A DNA stretch of 64,000 bases. It comes from Bordetella genomosp. 13 (GTDB lineage Bacteria; Pseudomonadota; Gammaproteobacteria; Burkholderiales; Burkholderiaceae_B). The notes beneath the pieces are model-generated. The model searched no databases, was not told where the DNA came from, and worked only from the letters and a program-made list of their open reading frames with translations. A program made the position numbers and the translations under genes. Below are positions 36,250-45,778 of the stretch, piece by piece. Every line of letters begins with the position of its first letter. Positions within the stretch are counted from its first letter, which is position 1. The DNA lies in contig NZ_CP021111.1 of assembly GCF_002119665.1 (NCBI RefSeq), positions 4,216,001 to 4,280,000 of the forward strand. The letters are read 5' to 3'.

Positions 36250-37494
36250 ATGCAAGCCCGATTCGAAGACCGCCTGGCCGGCCGGGCGCTGCAGCTGCTC
36301 GGACCGCGCGAACGCATCAGCGCCTGCCGGCGCGGCGAGGTGCCCGCGGCGCTGGATGCCATCGAGCGCGCGCGTGCGGCCGGCCATTGGATCGCCCTGC
36401 TGCTCGATTACGAACTAGGCGAATGGCTGCTGCCCGAGGCGGCGCGGCCTCCGCCCGGCGAGACGGATGCCGAGCCGCTGCGCGCCGACGACGGCAGCGC
36501 GCGGCTGACCGCGCTGGTATTCGACCAGGCGCGCCACGAGGCGCCGTGGGACGCGCCCGCCGCAGGCGACCCGCCGGCGCGCATCGCCGCGGTACGGCCG
36601 CGCATGGCGCGCGAGCTTTACCTTGAGCGCATCGAGCGGATCCGCACGCTGATCGCGCAGGGCGAGTTGTACCAGGTGAACTACACCCTGCCGCTGGACG
36701 TGTCGCTGGAAGGCGATCCGCGTTCGCTCTATCGCCACATCGCGGCGCGCCATCCGGTGGCGCACGCCGCCTATGTCGAGGACGGCCAGCGGACCGTGCT
36801 GTCGTTCTCGCCCGAGCTGTTCGTCGCGCGTCAAGGCTCGCGCCTGGTCACGCGCCCCATGAAGGGCACCGCGCCGCGCCATGCCGATCCCGTCGAAGAC
36901 CAGCGGCTGGGCGAGGCCCTGCGCGCCAGTCCGAAGGACCGCGCCGAGAACCTGATGATCGTGGACCTGCTGCGCAACGACCTGGGCCGGCTGGCCGTGC
37001 CGGGATCGGTGCGCGTCGACGACCTGTTCGCGCTGGAGCGCTATCCCAGCGTGTGGACGCTGACCTCGACCATCTCGGCCGAGGCGCCGCAGGCCACGCT
37101 GGCGCAGGTGCTGGCCGCCCTGTTCCCTTGCGGCTCCATCACGGGCGCCCCCAAGATCGCCGCCATGCGCCGCATCCGCCGCATGGAGATCGCGCCGCGC
37201 AGCCTGTATTGCGGCAGCGTAGGCTGGCTGGCGCCGGACGGCGACTTCTCGCTGAACGTGGCGATCCGCACGCTGGTGCTGCCGTCATGCGAGTCGAACC
37301 AAGGCGGCGCAGGCTCGTCGCACATTGTCGACCTGCCTCGATCCGAGCAAGCGCGTGCGGCGTCAAGCGGCCCGACGACGCCCGGTCCTGCGGTCCGTAG
37401 CGGCGTGTACCATGTAGGCGGCGGCATCGTGCACGACTCCGATCCCGAACGGGAATGGCAGGAGTGCCATTGGAAGGCGCGCATCCTGGGCTGA
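36250..37494 (+). CDS. pabB: Aminodeoxychorismate synthase component I
   Basis: PabB makes 4-amino-4-deoxychorismate for folate synthesis. The 414-residue chorismate-binding enzyme has the motifs GELYQVNYT, TRPMKGTAPRH, ENLMIVDLLRNDLGR and CGSITGAPKIAAM. It is of the short type lacking most of the N-terminal half. An in-frame stretch of about 38 residues, Ser/Pro/Gly-rich, splits the C-terminal region between NVAIRTLVL and GVYHVGGGIVHDSD, which are normally almost adjacent; it is likely a surface loop insertion. pabC follows after 65 nt. Confidence 0.92.
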   Translation: MQARFEDRLAGRALQLLGPRERISACRRGEVPAALDAIERARAAGHWIALLLDYELGEWLLPEAARPPPGETDAEPLRADDGSARLTALVFDQARHEAPWDAPAAGDPPARIAAVRPRMARELYLERIERIRTLIAQGELYQVNYTLPLDVSLEGDPRSLYRHIAARHPVAHAAYVEDGQRTVLSFSPELFVARQGSRLVTRPMKGTAPRHADPVEDQRLGEALRASPKDRAENLMIVDLLRNDLGRLAVPGSVRVDDLFALERYPSVWTLTSTISAEAPQATLAQVLAALFPCGSITGAPKIAAMRRIRRMEIAPRSLYCGSVGWLAPDGDFSLNVAIRTLVLPSCESNQGGAGSSHIVDLPRSEQARAASSGPTTPGPAVRSGVYHVGGGIVHDSDPEREWQECHWKARILG

Positions 37495-37559
37495 CCAGGA
37501 TGAATCAAGTGCCGCGACCGCTGCGTTCCCATTCCCAGCAACCGCTACGCGGAGCCTGC

Positions 37560-38189
37560 ATGCGGCCCGAACTCATCGAAACGATCCTGATCACGGCGGA
37601 CCGTGGCATCCCGCTGCTGGCGCGCCATCTTGCCCGCCTGCAGAATTCGGCCCAGGCCCTGGGCTACCGATGCGACGCCGACGCGATCGAAGCGGACATC
37701 CGCGCCGCCGCCAGCATGACGCTGGCCCCCGGTCCGCACCGCCTGCGCATGCTGCTCAACTCTGCCGGCGACCGTACGCTGCAGGCCTCTCCGCTGCCCC
37801 CGCTGCCCTCGGACCAGTCGATCATGCTGTCGCCCGAACCGCTGGACCCGGCCGAACCGCTGCTGCGCCACAAGACAACGTATCGCCCCTGGTACGCACA
37901 AACGGTTTCGTGGCTGGCAGAGCACCCGCACGTCTTCGACCTGGTCTACGTAAACACGCGCGGCGAACTGTGCGAAGGCAGCCGCAGCAACATTCATCTG
38001 AAACTGGACGGCCGCTGGTACACGCCGCCCCTGGAAAGCGGCTGCTTGCCCGGCGTCCAGCGCGCGGCGCTTATCGACGCAGGCAAAGTACAAGAACGCG
38101 TGTTGCCGGTGGCACTGGCGCGCGAAGCGCAGGCAATCAGACTGTCCAACGCGTTACGAGGGTGGTTCGACGTGACGCTTCGGGAGTGA
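37560..38189 (+). CDS. pabC: Aminodeoxychorismate lyase (class IV aminotransferase fold)
   Basis: PabC releases pyruvate from aminodeoxychorismate, giving 4-aminobenzoate. The 209-residue protein has fold-type IV PLP features: the lysine in RHKTTYRPW, LCEGSRSNIHL and the closing LSNALRGW. ATG 37560 has GGAG at a good distance; an upstream in-frame ATG at 37500 is less likely. Adjacent pabB makes the assignment firm, although a branched-chain-type aminotransferase of the same fold cannot be ruled out from sequence alone. Confidence 0.88.
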   Translation: MRPELIETILITADRGIPLLARHLARLQNSAQALGYRCDADAIEADIRAAASMTLAPGPHRLRMLLNSAGDRTLQASPLPPLPSDQSIMLSPEPLDPAEPLLRHKTTYRPWYAQTVSWLAEHPHVFDLVYVNTRGELCEGSRSNIHLKLDGRWYTPPLESGCLPGVQRAALIDAGKVQERVLPVALAREAQAIRLSNALRGWFDVTLRE

Positions 38190-38257
38190 ACGCGATTGCG
38201 GCTTAAGCGCTGTCGATGCGCGTCATCGGTGACGGTCAGGGCTTGCACGTGGCGACT

Positions 38258-38503
38258 TGTCGTTGACGATTTGTGGCTTGGAAGCGGCGTCTCATCGATG
38301 ACGATGAGGCTTGGAAGCCGTCCTCGTGCGGGCTCGAATGGGCCGCTCCCGGCCAAGTCGTCGGGCTCGGGCGCGCCATCAGGCGCCCTCGGCCGCTACG
38401 CGGCTCCCCCTCCTCCAATTGGCCGTCGCGGCCCATTCGAGCCCGCACGAGGACTCTTTCAGCGTCATGCGGCGGCCGATGAGCATCTGCATGCCATTAG
38501 CAG
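38258..38503. repeat. 246-bp inverted duplicate (partner 52880-53125), contains element C
   Basis: The stretch matches 52880-53125 in inverted orientation over its full length with only scattered differences. Outside it the two loci diverge: to the left lies pabC, to the right the marR side of the cassette. Confidence 0.85.
38320..38454. repeat. Palindromic element copy C
   Basis: Arms 38320-38345 and 38429-38454 are a 26-bp inverted repeat (GTCCTCGTGCGGGCTCGAATGG...) with the same sequence as the arms of copy F. The core is reversed and contains GCCGC-TAC-GCGGC. It lies in the convergent pabC/marR gap; the rest of that 482-nt gap holds no gene I can support. Confidence 0.88.
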
Positions 38504-38671
38504 TTTGCTTATCCGCATGTCATGAAAGTGAGACCGCTGTCGGCCAGAAGCGGTCGTCGACTAGTTGCCCCATACCAGGGTCGGTCGATTTCTTACGTTA
38601 CGGGGCGCAGCGCAGCAGCAACGTGGCAAGTCCAAGCGCTCGACGCGCTTCATGCCTCAGCGCGACCCACC

Positions 38672-39154
38672 TCAAGCCCGTGTACCCAGTTCCAGCGCCT
38701 CCGCGAACTTCCGCATCAGACGCACTAAATCCGCGACGTCTTCGGCGGCCCAGTCCTGAAAGATTCCCCGTGCCAGACGCTCGCGGGCTTGGTCAAGCTT
38801 GTCAGTCACTGCTTTGCCCTTGGAAGACACCACCGTTTCGCGCATCCGGCGATCTTCCGGATTCGCGTGCCGCATCACCATCCCCATCCGTTCCAGCTTG
38901 GCGACCTGGCGGCTGATGGTCGTGTAATCCCTGCCGAGGCGATCCGCCAGATCCACCACCCCGATCGGGCCCACCCTTTCAATCACCACCAATAGGCGAA
39001 AGAGCGCCTGGTCCAACTGCACGCCGGCTTCCGCGATCAGCCGTTCGTCGTTCCTTGGGCGGTTCATCACGCTTACGATCGTGATCAAGGATCGATGAAG
39101 GTCCTTCAACTGCGCCGAGATATGTGTATCTTGCACTTTCTTTTTTGTGACCAT
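38672..39154 (-). CDS. MarR-family transcriptional regulator
   Basis: This 160-residue winged-helix regulator shows VVDLADRLGRDYTTISRQVAKLERMGMV (about residues 65-92), the MarR DNA-reading region, then the wing ANPEDRRMRETVVSSKGKAV. The start ATG 39154 has AGAGGA 7 nt upstream. It is divergent from a flavin monooxygenase 49 nt away, with a palindrome between them, so it most likely represses that gene and responds to its substrate. Codon and base composition are less GC-biased than in the flanks. Confidence 0.9.
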   Translation of the reverse strand: MVTKKKVQDTHISAQLKDLHRSLITIVSVMNRPRNDERLIAEAGVQLDQALFRLLVVIERVGPIGVVDLADRLGRDYTTISRQVAKLERMGMVMRHANPEDRRMRETVVSSKGKAVTDKLDQARERLARGIFQDWAAEDVADLVRLMRKFAEALELGTRA

Positions 39155-39168
39155 AGACTGTCCTCTCA

Positions 39169-39187
39169 ATGTGTGCATATTACACAT
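39169..39187. promoter_or_regulatory. Likely MarR operator
   Basis: ATGTGTGCATATTACACAT has 6-bp inverted arms (ATGTGT/ACACAT) in the 49-nt gap between the divergent marR and monooxygenase start codons. It is the only such symmetric site in the gap and overlaps where both promoters must lie. Confidence 0.65.
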
Positions 39188-39203
39188 ACCTTGGAGAACT
39201 GAT

Positions 39204-40682
39204 ATGCGTGAGCCCGTTGACGTCCTGATCTGCGGTGCCGGGACTGCCGGCCTGACCCTGGCAATAGAACTGGCGCGTCGCGGCGTGCGCTTTGCCCTTA
39301 TCGAAAAGCTCCCATCCCCCTTTCCGGGCTCACGCGGGAAAGGAATTCAACCGCGCACCCAAGAGGTCTTTGAAGACCTGGGAATCCTGGACCGAGCCAT
39401 GGCTGCGGGTGGCATCTATCCCAAGGTTCGGAAATACTCGGCCGACGGCTGTCATGTGGACCAGGAAGTGACGACGGTTGCCGCACCTACGCCTGCCGAG
39501 CCCTACCCGCTTCCGTTGATGGTTCCGCAGTTCAAGACCGAAGCGATAATGCGCGAGCGCCTGTTGGAACTGGGCCATGCGCCTGATTGTGGTGTGGAGC
39601 TGATCGGGATGGAGGTCGGCGCCGGCGGGATAAAAGCGGTGCTGGCCACCCCGAAGGGCGAGCAGTGGCTCCACACACGCTATCTGGTGGGCGCCGACGG
39701 CGGGCGCAGCCTGGTGCGCCGCACTCTGGGCATAGGCTTTCAGGGCAGGACTTTAGGCGTGCGGGCAATCGTGGCCGATGTCGTGCTGGAAGGGCTGCCG
39801 CGCGATATGTGGCACCAGTTCGACGGTAACGGCGCGGGTCCCCTGGCCATCTGCCCGCTCGCGGGCACCGACCTGTTCCAGATCCAGGCGCCCGTTCCTC
39901 TGGAGGGCGACATCAACCTTTCCGCTGCTGCGTTGACTGAACGTGTTGCCCTGCACACTGCGCGCTCGGACATTACCGTCCATTCAGTTGCTTGGTCTTC
40001 GATCTACAACATGAACGCCAGGCTAGCCGACCGTTACCGGGATGGCCCCGTCTTCCTGGTCGGTGATGCGGCACATGTCCATCCCCCCACCGGCGGACAA
40101 GGCCTCAACACCAGCGTGCAGGACGCCTACAACCTGGGCTGGAAGCTAGCGGCCGTGCTCGCTGGCGCGCCGGAGGGGCTACTGGAAACCTACGAAGCCG
40201 AACGCCGGCCCGTGGCCGCGGAAGTGCTCGGCCTGTCCACACGGTTGCTTGCTGGTTTCAAGACGGGGGACAACAGGCGGACCCGTGAAGTCCTGCAACT
40301 GGACATCGGTTATCCCGCCTCGCCGCTATCGCTTCCGTCGCAAGCCGACAGCAGACTTGTCCCGGGCAGTCGTGCGCCCGATGCCATAGTGCGTGGCGCA
40401 GGCGGCAGCCCCACGCGCCTGTTCACCCTGCTAAAGGGCACGCACTGGACCTTACTGGTGAATGGCCCCTCAACCTTTCTGCCAAGCGCCGGCTTGCACA
40501 TCCACAGCATTGGGCCCGGCATGGAGATCGAAGACCACCAGGACCAGTTCGCCAGGTTCTACGGTCTCGCGGAGGGCGCCGCCGCGCTGGTCAGGCCGGA
40601 CGGGTACCTGGCGGGTGTCTTTGCCAGGGATCGGGCGGTCGTATTGCAAGAGTATCTGGACCGATACTGCAAAACCCGGTGA
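39204..40682 (+). CDS. FAD-dependent aromatic/polyketide-type monooxygenase
   Basis: This 492-residue class A flavin monooxygenase has the Rossmann motif ICGAGTAGLTLAIELARRG (9-27), the DG motif in YLVGADGGRSLVRR, and the second FAD motif VFLVGDAAHVHPPTGGQGLN. A C-terminal thioredoxin-like domain follows. Relatives include MhpA, PgaE-type polyketide hydroxylases and rifampicin monooxygenase. The substrate cannot be decided; a MarR-controlled gene of this sort may act on an aromatic compound or antibiotic. ATG 39204 with TTGGAGAA upstream is preferred over the frame start at 39147. Confidence 0.9.
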   Translation: MREPVDVLICGAGTAGLTLAIELARRGVRFALIEKLPSPFPGSRGKGIQPRTQEVFEDLGILDRAMAAGGIYPKVRKYSADGCHVDQEVTTVAAPTPAEPYPLPLMVPQFKTEAIMRERLLELGHAPDCGVELIGMEVGAGGIKAVLATPKGEQWLHTRYLVGADGGRSLVRRTLGIGFQGRTLGVRAIVADVVLEGLPRDMWHQFDGNGAGPLAICPLAGTDLFQIQAPVPLEGDINLSAAALTERVALHTARSDITVHSVAWSSIYNMNARLADRYRDGPVFLVGDAAHVHPPTGGQGLNTSVQDAYNLGWKLAAVLAGAPEGLLETYEAERRPVAAEVLGLSTRLLAGFKTGDNRRTREVLQLDIGYPASPLSLPSQADSRLVPGSRAPDAIVRGAGGSPTRLFTLLKGTHWTLLVNGPSTFLPSAGLHIHSIGPGMEIEDHQDQFARFYGLAEGAAALVRPDGYLAGVFARDRAVVLQEYLDRYCKTR

Positions 40683-40817
40683 CCGACTGCAACGCCTCGA
40701 AAGTCGGCATTCGCCTCACCGTACATAAACGTGAGCTTGGCCGCTTAGGGTTCTGCAGCGGCCGTAGCCATGGTCCGCGTCTGACCGCTGTCTTGATCCA
40801 TGACACGTGGAGATGCC

Positions 40818-41024
40818 ATGAAGTTCGACGTTTACGGTAGATTTGCGCTGGAAGTGCTTCATACGACCCGCGGGTGGGAGGTGTATCGCCTTACCGACGG
40901 CAAGCATGTGCGTGCGGATGACATCATCATCCCGGCGGATATGGCGGTTGGCGACATCGCGGCATACCTTGATGATCTCCTTCACGAAATATCTCGGCCT
41001 GGGGACAGGATCGTAGAGCTGTGA
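40818..41024 (+). CDS. Small conserved-looking protein (DUF7661-like)
   Basis: This 68-residue protein begins MKFDVYGRFALEVLHTTRGW and ends LDDLLHEISRPGDRIVEL. From memory it resembles small proteins of the DUF7661 group; this was not searched. It has no membrane segment or known active site. ATG 40818 has GGAG five bases upstream; ATG at 40800 is an in-frame alternative. It is the last gene before element D and the function is unknown. Confidence 0.65.
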   Translation: MKFDVYGRFALEVLHTTRGWEVYRLTDGKHVRADDIIIPADMAVGDIAAYLDDLLHEISRPGDRIVEL

Positions 41025-41187
41025 GGGCCCAGCGCGCCAACGCTGACGACCTCGACGCGCGAGCGGGCACACGGTCGAGACTTGAGAACGCGGCGCCGGC
41101 CAAGAGCGGTATACAAAGCGCGACCGACTTCATTCCGCGCGACCGACGCAGCCACTCCATTCCACCGCGAGCCGCTGCACTAAAAAT

Positions 41188-41364
41188 GCGACGGCTTGAG
41201 TCTTAAATAGCCTCTGTATGGCCTGCCCGCCCGTGCCGGCCAATTGGAGAAGGGGAAGCCGCGTAGCGGCCGAGGGCGCCCTGATGGCGCGCCCGAGCCC
41301 GACGACTTGGCCGGCGCGGGTGGGCAGGCCATACAGAGGCCACTTAAGAACCCAAACAAAGCCC
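41188..41364. repeat. About 177-bp inverted duplicate (partner 52462-52639), contains element D
   Basis: The sequence from GCGACGGCTTGAGT to CCAAACAAAGCCC matches 52462-52639 in inverted orientation almost throughout. Main differences are one extra C and the GCCGC/GCCCCC hairpin variant inside the core. Confidence 0.88.
41210..41340. repeat. Palindromic element copy D
   Basis: Arms 41210-41239 and 41311-41340 are about 30-bp inverted repeats (GCCTCTGTATGGCCTGCCC...) with two transitions. The core is in forward orientation with GCCGC-GTA-GCGGC. It lies in the convergent gap between the 68-residue gene and tcdA; nothing else is recognised in that 373-nt gap. Confidence 0.88.
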
Positions 41365-41397
41365 CACAAAAGAAGAAGCCCCCGCACCCGCAGAGAT

Positions 41398-42249
41398 TCA
41401 CCCCAGCGCCAGGCGTATCGCCTCGTTGGCAGCCGCCATCCCCATGACCGCCGTGACGGTCACCACCGACCCGTAGCCTGCGCAGGACAGGCCTTGCGGC
41501 GCCGCGGGCGGCGTACCCTCCGCCCCCATGTCGTCGTCGAGTTCGGCCGCGCGCGCCCAGGCCTGGGGCAGGATGGCGGGCTGGTCGAACCAGAGCGCGC
41601 GCACGCCCATGCGCGGCACGCGTTTCAGTGCGCGGCCCTGGCGGTCTGAGGCGCGCGGGTAGCCGTGTTCGCGGCGCAGCTTGTTGCGCAGCTTCGACAG
41701 CAGCGCGTCGTTGCTCGCCTCGGACAGGTCACCGGCGCGCAAGGACAGGGGATCGGTCTTGCCGCCCGCGCCGCCGCACAGCAGCAGTGGCACGCCGCGC
41801 TCGCGCGCGTGCAGGATCATGGCGATCTTGGCAGCCGCCTGGTCGGTGCAATCAATGATGGCGGCGTAGCGGCCCGCGAGCACCTGGGCTACGTTGTCGG
41901 GCGCCACGAACTCGTCGATGCGGGTCACCACGCATTCGGGATTGATGTCGCGGATGCGGGCCGCCATGGCCTCGACCTTGGCCTGTCCCAACGTGGGCGT
42001 CAGCGCGTGGATCTGCCGGTTGACGTTGGACTCGGCGATGTGGTCCAGGTCGATCAAGGTCAGCGCGCCCACCCCGCAGCGCGCCAGCGCCTCGGCCGTC
42101 CACGAGCCCACGCCGCCCAGTCCCGCCACGGCCACGTGCGAGCCGTTCAGCCGCGCCGGAGCGCCCGGGCCGTACAGGCGGGCCAGGCCGCCGAAACGGC
42201 GTTCGGCATCGATGTCGCAGGTGGAGAGAGCGGGAGGGGCGATGGTCAT
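41398..42249 (-). CDS. tcdA: tRNA threonylcarbamoyladenosine dehydratase
   Basis: TcdA (CsdL/YgdL) is a ThiF/E1-like enzyme that dehydrates t6A37 in tRNA to the cyclic ct6A form. The 283-residue protein shows the ATP-binding motif VAVAGLGGVGSWTAEALARCG and the residues SNVNRQIHA typical of the group. The catalytic region GGAGGKTDPLSLR and a C-terminal GYGSVVTVTAVMGM also match. ATG 42249 is preferred over the longer open frame. Confidence 0.92.
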   Translation of the reverse strand: MTIAPPALSTCDIDAERRFGGLARLYGPGAPARLNGSHVAVAGLGGVGSWTAEALARCGVGALTLIDLDHIAESNVNRQIHALTPTLGQAKVEAMAARIRDINPECVVTRIDEFVAPDNVAQVLAGRYAAIIDCTDQAAAKIAMILHARERGVPLLLCGGAGGKTDPLSLRAGDLSEASNDALLSKLRNKLRREHGYPRASDRQGRALKRVPRMGVRALWFDQPAILPQAWARAAELDDDMGAEGTPPAAPQGLSCAGYGSVVTVTAVMGMAAANEAIRLALG

Positions 42250-42373
42250 GGTGGCGGTATTTTCCCATTTTCCGCATGCCGGCCATGCGACCTGGGCGGC
42301 AGGCATGACGCGCCCGCATCGGCAATCGCGCGCATCGGCCCGGTTCCCGCCGCGCGCGGCCAGCGTGCGTCGG

Positions 42374-43819
42374 TTATTGCGCCGCCGCCACGGGGCCGGT
42401 GCCCGTGTCGCCGCCCAGCGCCTGGTACAGCGACACCTGGTTCAGCAGCCGGTTCAGCGCGTTCTCGGCCACCGCCACTTCGGCGTTGCGGCGCTGCTCC
42501 TGCGCGTCGAGCCAGAAGCGCAGCGACACGGCGCCGGCGCGGTAGCGCACCTCGTACAGCCGTTCGGCGCGCCGCGCGGACTCCAGCGACAGAGCCAGCA
42601 GGCGCGCCCGCTCGGTGAGCTGGGTACGGGCCGACAGGGCGTTCTCGACGTCGGACATGGCCTGGTAGAGCGCCTGGCGGAAGACCACCACGCGCTCTTC
42701 GAAATCGGTGCGCGAGATGTCGATGTTCAGCTCCATCTGGTTCCACTGCAGGAACGGCAGGGTCAGCCCCGCGCCCAGCGTTCCCACCGGATTGCGCAGC
42801 AGGTCGCCCAGGGCGGTGCTGGCCGTGCCCAGGGCGCCCGTCAGCGTGATGGGCGGGTAGTAGCTGTAGCGCGTGGCATCGACGTTGGCCAACGCGCCGC
42901 GCAGGCGCAGTTCGGCGGAGCGCAGGTCCGGACGCCGGCCCAGCAGGTCGGCGGGCAGCCCTGCGCGCACCGGCGGCAGTTCTGTCTGGGGCAGGCGCGG
43001 CGGATCGGCGACGATGGGTCCTGGCGGGCTGTCGAACAATATCGCCAGGGCGTTCAGGTTTTCCACGCGCTGCTGCATCAGGTCGGTATGCGCAGCCTGC
43101 TGGTTGGCCAGATTCTGTTCGGCCTCGGCCACTTCCAGCGCGGAGGCGCCCCCGGCCGCATACTGCGCGCGCACCATGTCCAGCGTGCGCTGCGCATAGG
43201 CGATGCTCTCGCTGCTGGTGGCCAGGCGCTGGTTCAAGAAACCGATCTGCCAGTACAGCTGCGCGGTGGTGCCGGTCAGGCTCAGCGCGGTGCTCTGGCG
43301 GTCCTGCTCGGTGGCCTCGGCTTCCCATTCGGCCGCGTCTCGCGCCCGCGACAGCCGGCCCCACAGGTCCAGCTCATAGCTCACGGTCAGTTGCGCCGTG
43401 TTGTTGCGCGTGATCAGCCTGTCGCCGTACAGGTTGCGGGACCGGGTCACGTCCACGCTGCCGCCAAATATGGGGAACAGATCGCTGCGGGCCAGGCCGG
43501 CGGTCAATTGCGCGCGCCGCACCCGCACCGCGGCGGCCGCCAGGTCGTTGTTGCGCGCCAGCGCCTGGGTCATCAGCCGGTCCAGTTCGGCGTCGCCGAA
43601 GGCCAGCCACCATGGGCCGGCCAGCGACGCCGCATCGCCCGGCTGACCCTGAGTCCATTGCATCGGCACCTGCACGGCGGGCCGCTCGTAGCGGCTGTCC
43701 AGCAAGCCGCAACCGCCCAGCAGCAGGGCGGCCGCCAACGCGGCGTACAACGGACGCCTACTGCTCTTGCAGCGCCTCGGTGACGACAACGCACTGAGGA
43801 ACGGAACGGAAATCTTCAT
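42374..43819 (-). CDS. NodT/TolC-family outer-membrane efflux lipoprotein
   Basis: This 481-residue outer-membrane channel component has a signal peptide with lipobox LLLGGC (Cys about residue 37), followed by repeated OEP helical hairpins. Segments include [21 protein letters not shown] and [19 protein letters not shown], both characteristic of NodT-type proteins. Its start overlaps the macB stop by ATGA, so it forms the third gene of a macA-macB-channel operon. Confidence 0.93.
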   Translation of the reverse strand: MKISVPFLSALSSPRRCKSSRRPLYAALAAALLLGGCGLLDSRYERPAVQVPMQWTQGQPGDAASLAGPWWLAFGDAELDRLMTQALARNNDLAAAAVRVRRAQLTAGLARSDLFPIFGGSVDVTRSRNLYGDRLITRNNTAQLTVSYELDLWGRLSRARDAAEWEAEATEQDRQSTALSLTGTTAQLYWQIGFLNQRLATSSESIAYAQRTLDMVRAQYAAGGASALEVAEAEQNLANQQAAHTDLMQQRVENLNALAILFDSPPGPIVADPPRLPQTELPPVRAGLPADLLGRRPDLRSAELRLRGALANVDATRYSYYPPITLTGALGTASTALGDLLRNPVGTLGAGLTLPFLQWNQMELNIDISRTDFEERVVVFRQALYQAMSDVENALSARTQLTERARLLALSLESARRAERLYEVRYRAGAVSLRFWLDAQEQRRNAEVAVAENALNRLLNQVSLYQALGGDTGTGPVAAAQ

Positions 43820-45777
43820 TCTCGAGCCAGGGATTCGATGGGATCCAGGCGCGCCGCGTTGCGCGCCGGCAGGAAGCCGAAGGCGACCCCGATCAGGGTG
43901 GAGCACACGAAGGCGGCCACCATCGAGGCGGCCGAGAAAATCATCTGGAAACTGCCGCCGGTGGCGCGCGAGACCAGTTCGCCCAGTCCCAGCGACAGGG
44001 CGATCCCCGCCACGCCGCCGATCAGGCAGACCAGCACCGCCTCGATGAGGAATTGCTGCATGATGTCGCCGCGCCGCGCGCCCACGGCCATGCGCACGCC
44101 GATCTCGCGGGTGCGTTCGGTGACCGACACCAGCATGATGTTCATCACGCCGATGCCGCCCACCACCAGCGAGATCAGCGCGATCATGGACACCAGCAGT
44201 GTCATGGTGGCGGTGGTGCGTTCGATGGTCTGGCGCACCGAATCGGTGTTGAACACGAAGAAGTCTTTGGTGCCGTGGCGCTGCGTCAGCAACTTCACGA
44301 TGGACTGTTCCGCGGTCTTGATAGGCGTGTCGTCCGCCACCCGCACGGTGATGCTGCGCAGGTGCTGCTGGCCCAGCACGCGGCTGAGCGCGGTGGTGTA
44401 CGGAATGTAGACATTCAGGGTCTCGGCCGCGCCGAACAGCGCTTCCTGCTTCAGCGTCACGCCCACCACGCGGCTGGGCACGTTGCCCAGCAGAATGACC
44501 TGGCCCACCGCGTCGGTCGCCGTGCCGAACAGCCGGTTGCGCGTGTTCTCGTCGATGACCACGTCCTGGCTGCGGCGCGCCACCGCGGTGGCGTCGAAGA
44601 ACTGGCCCTGCGCCAGCCGCAAGCCGCGCACGCGGAAGAACTGCTCGCCCACGCCCTGCACGGTGCCGTTCACGGAAACGTTGCGATAGCGCAGCGAGAC
44701 GCTGGTGGACACCTGCGGCGTGACGCTGTCGGCGAAATGCTGGCGCGCCAGCGCGTCGGCATCGGAAGGCACCAGCGTGCGGATGCGCGCCGCCTTCTCG
44801 TCGCCGAAGTTCTCGCCCGGGAACACGTCCACCGTGTTGGTGCCCATCTGGCTGATGTCGCTCAGGATCTTCTGCCGCGAGCCCTCGCCCAGCGCCACCA
44901 CCGACACCACCGCGGCGATGCCGATCACGATGCCCAGCATGGTCAGCGCCGTGCGCAGCCGGTGCGCGTTCATGGCGACCAGCGCCATGCGCAGGGCCTC
45001 GCCGGTGCGGTCGAGGGCGGCCCGCCACGCCGCCCCCCGCGCGACCTCGGGCGGCTCGGCAGCCGGCGGCGCCGCCGCCTTGGCGCCGTCGTCGTTGAGA
45101 CGGTCGGCCACGATCTCGCCGTCGCGGATCTCGATGATGCGGCGCGCATGCCGCGCCACTTCCATGTCGTGCGTGACGATGACGATGGTGTGGCCGGCGG
45201 CGTTCAGCTCTTCCAGGATGCGCAGCACTTCCTGCCCGGTGTGCGTGTCCAGCGCGCCGGTGGGCTCGTCGGCCAGGATCACCTGCCCGCCGTTCATCAG
45301 GGCGCGCGCGATGCTGACGCGCTGCTGCTGCCCGCCCGACAGCTGGCTGGGCCGGTGCTCCATGCGCTCGCCCAGGCCCAGGCGCTGCAGCAGCGCCTCG
45401 GCGCGCTCGCGCCGCGGGCCGCGCGCGCGGCCGCTGTAGACGGCCGGCATCTCGACGTTGCCGCGCGCGGTCAGGTCGGCCATCAGGTGATAGCGCTGGA
45501 AGATGAAGCCGAAGTGCTCGCGCCGCAGCTCGGCCAATTCGTCGGGCGACAGCTTGCCGGTGACGCGTCCGCCTATGCTGTAAGTGCCGCGCGTGGGACG
45601 GTCCAGGCAGCCCAGGATGTTCATCAGCGTGGACTTGCCCGAGCCGGACGCGCCCACGATAGCCACCATCTCGCCCGCGGCGATCTCCAGGTTCACGTCC
45701 TTGAGCACCGCGATGGTCTGCTCGCCGGACACGAACTCGCGCCGCACGTCCTCCAGCCGGATCAGCGCTTGCGCCAC
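43816..45777 (-). CDS. macB: Macrolide-type ABC exporter MacB
   Basis: This 653-residue ABC protein has an N-terminal ATPase domain (Walker [13 protein letters not shown], signature [15 protein letters not shown], Walker [13 protein letters not shown]) fused to a four-helix FtsX-type membrane domain with a large periplasmic region. MacB proteins push substrates such as macrolides, toxins or siderophores through the periplasm with MacA and an outer-membrane channel. The start is GTG 45777, one base after the macA stop, with GGGAG upstream. Confidence 0.94.
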   Translation of the reverse strand: MAQALIRLEDVRREFVSGEQTIAVLKDVNLEIAAGEMVAIVGASGSGKSTLMNILGCLDRPTRGTYSIGGRVTGKLSPDELAELRREHFGFIFQRYHLMADLTARGNVEMPAVYSGRARGPRRERAEALLQRLGLGERMEHRPSQLSGGQQQRVSIARALMNGGQVILADEPTGALDTHTGQEVLRILEELNAAGHTIVIVTHDMEVARHARRIIEIRDGEIVADRLNDDGAKAAAPPAAEPPEVARGAAWRAALDRTGEALRMALVAMNAHRLRTALTMLGIVIGIAAVVSVVALGEGSRQKILSDISQMGTNTVDVFPGENFGDEKAARIRTLVPSDADALARQHFADSVTPQVSTSVSLRYRNVSVNGTVQGVGEQFFRVRGLRLAQGQFFDATAVARRSQDVVIDENTRNRLFGTATDAVGQVILLGNVPSRVVGVTLKQEALFGAAETLNVYIPYTTALSRVLGQQHLRSITVRVADDTPIKTAEQSIVKLLTQRHGTKDFFVFNTDSVRQTIERTTATMTLLVSMIALISLVVGGIGVMNIMLVSVTERTREIGVRMAVGARRGDIMQQFLIEAVLVCLIGGVAGIALSLGLGELVSRATGGSFQMIFSAASMVAAFVCSTLIGVAFGFLPARNAARLDPIESLARE

Positions 45778-45778
45778 C

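Noticed and set aside
38311..38916. Recurring predicted peptides such as SGSGAPSGAL in several intergenic places
   Set aside because: They are translations of the palindromic element core, not a protein family; frames differ and starts are poor.
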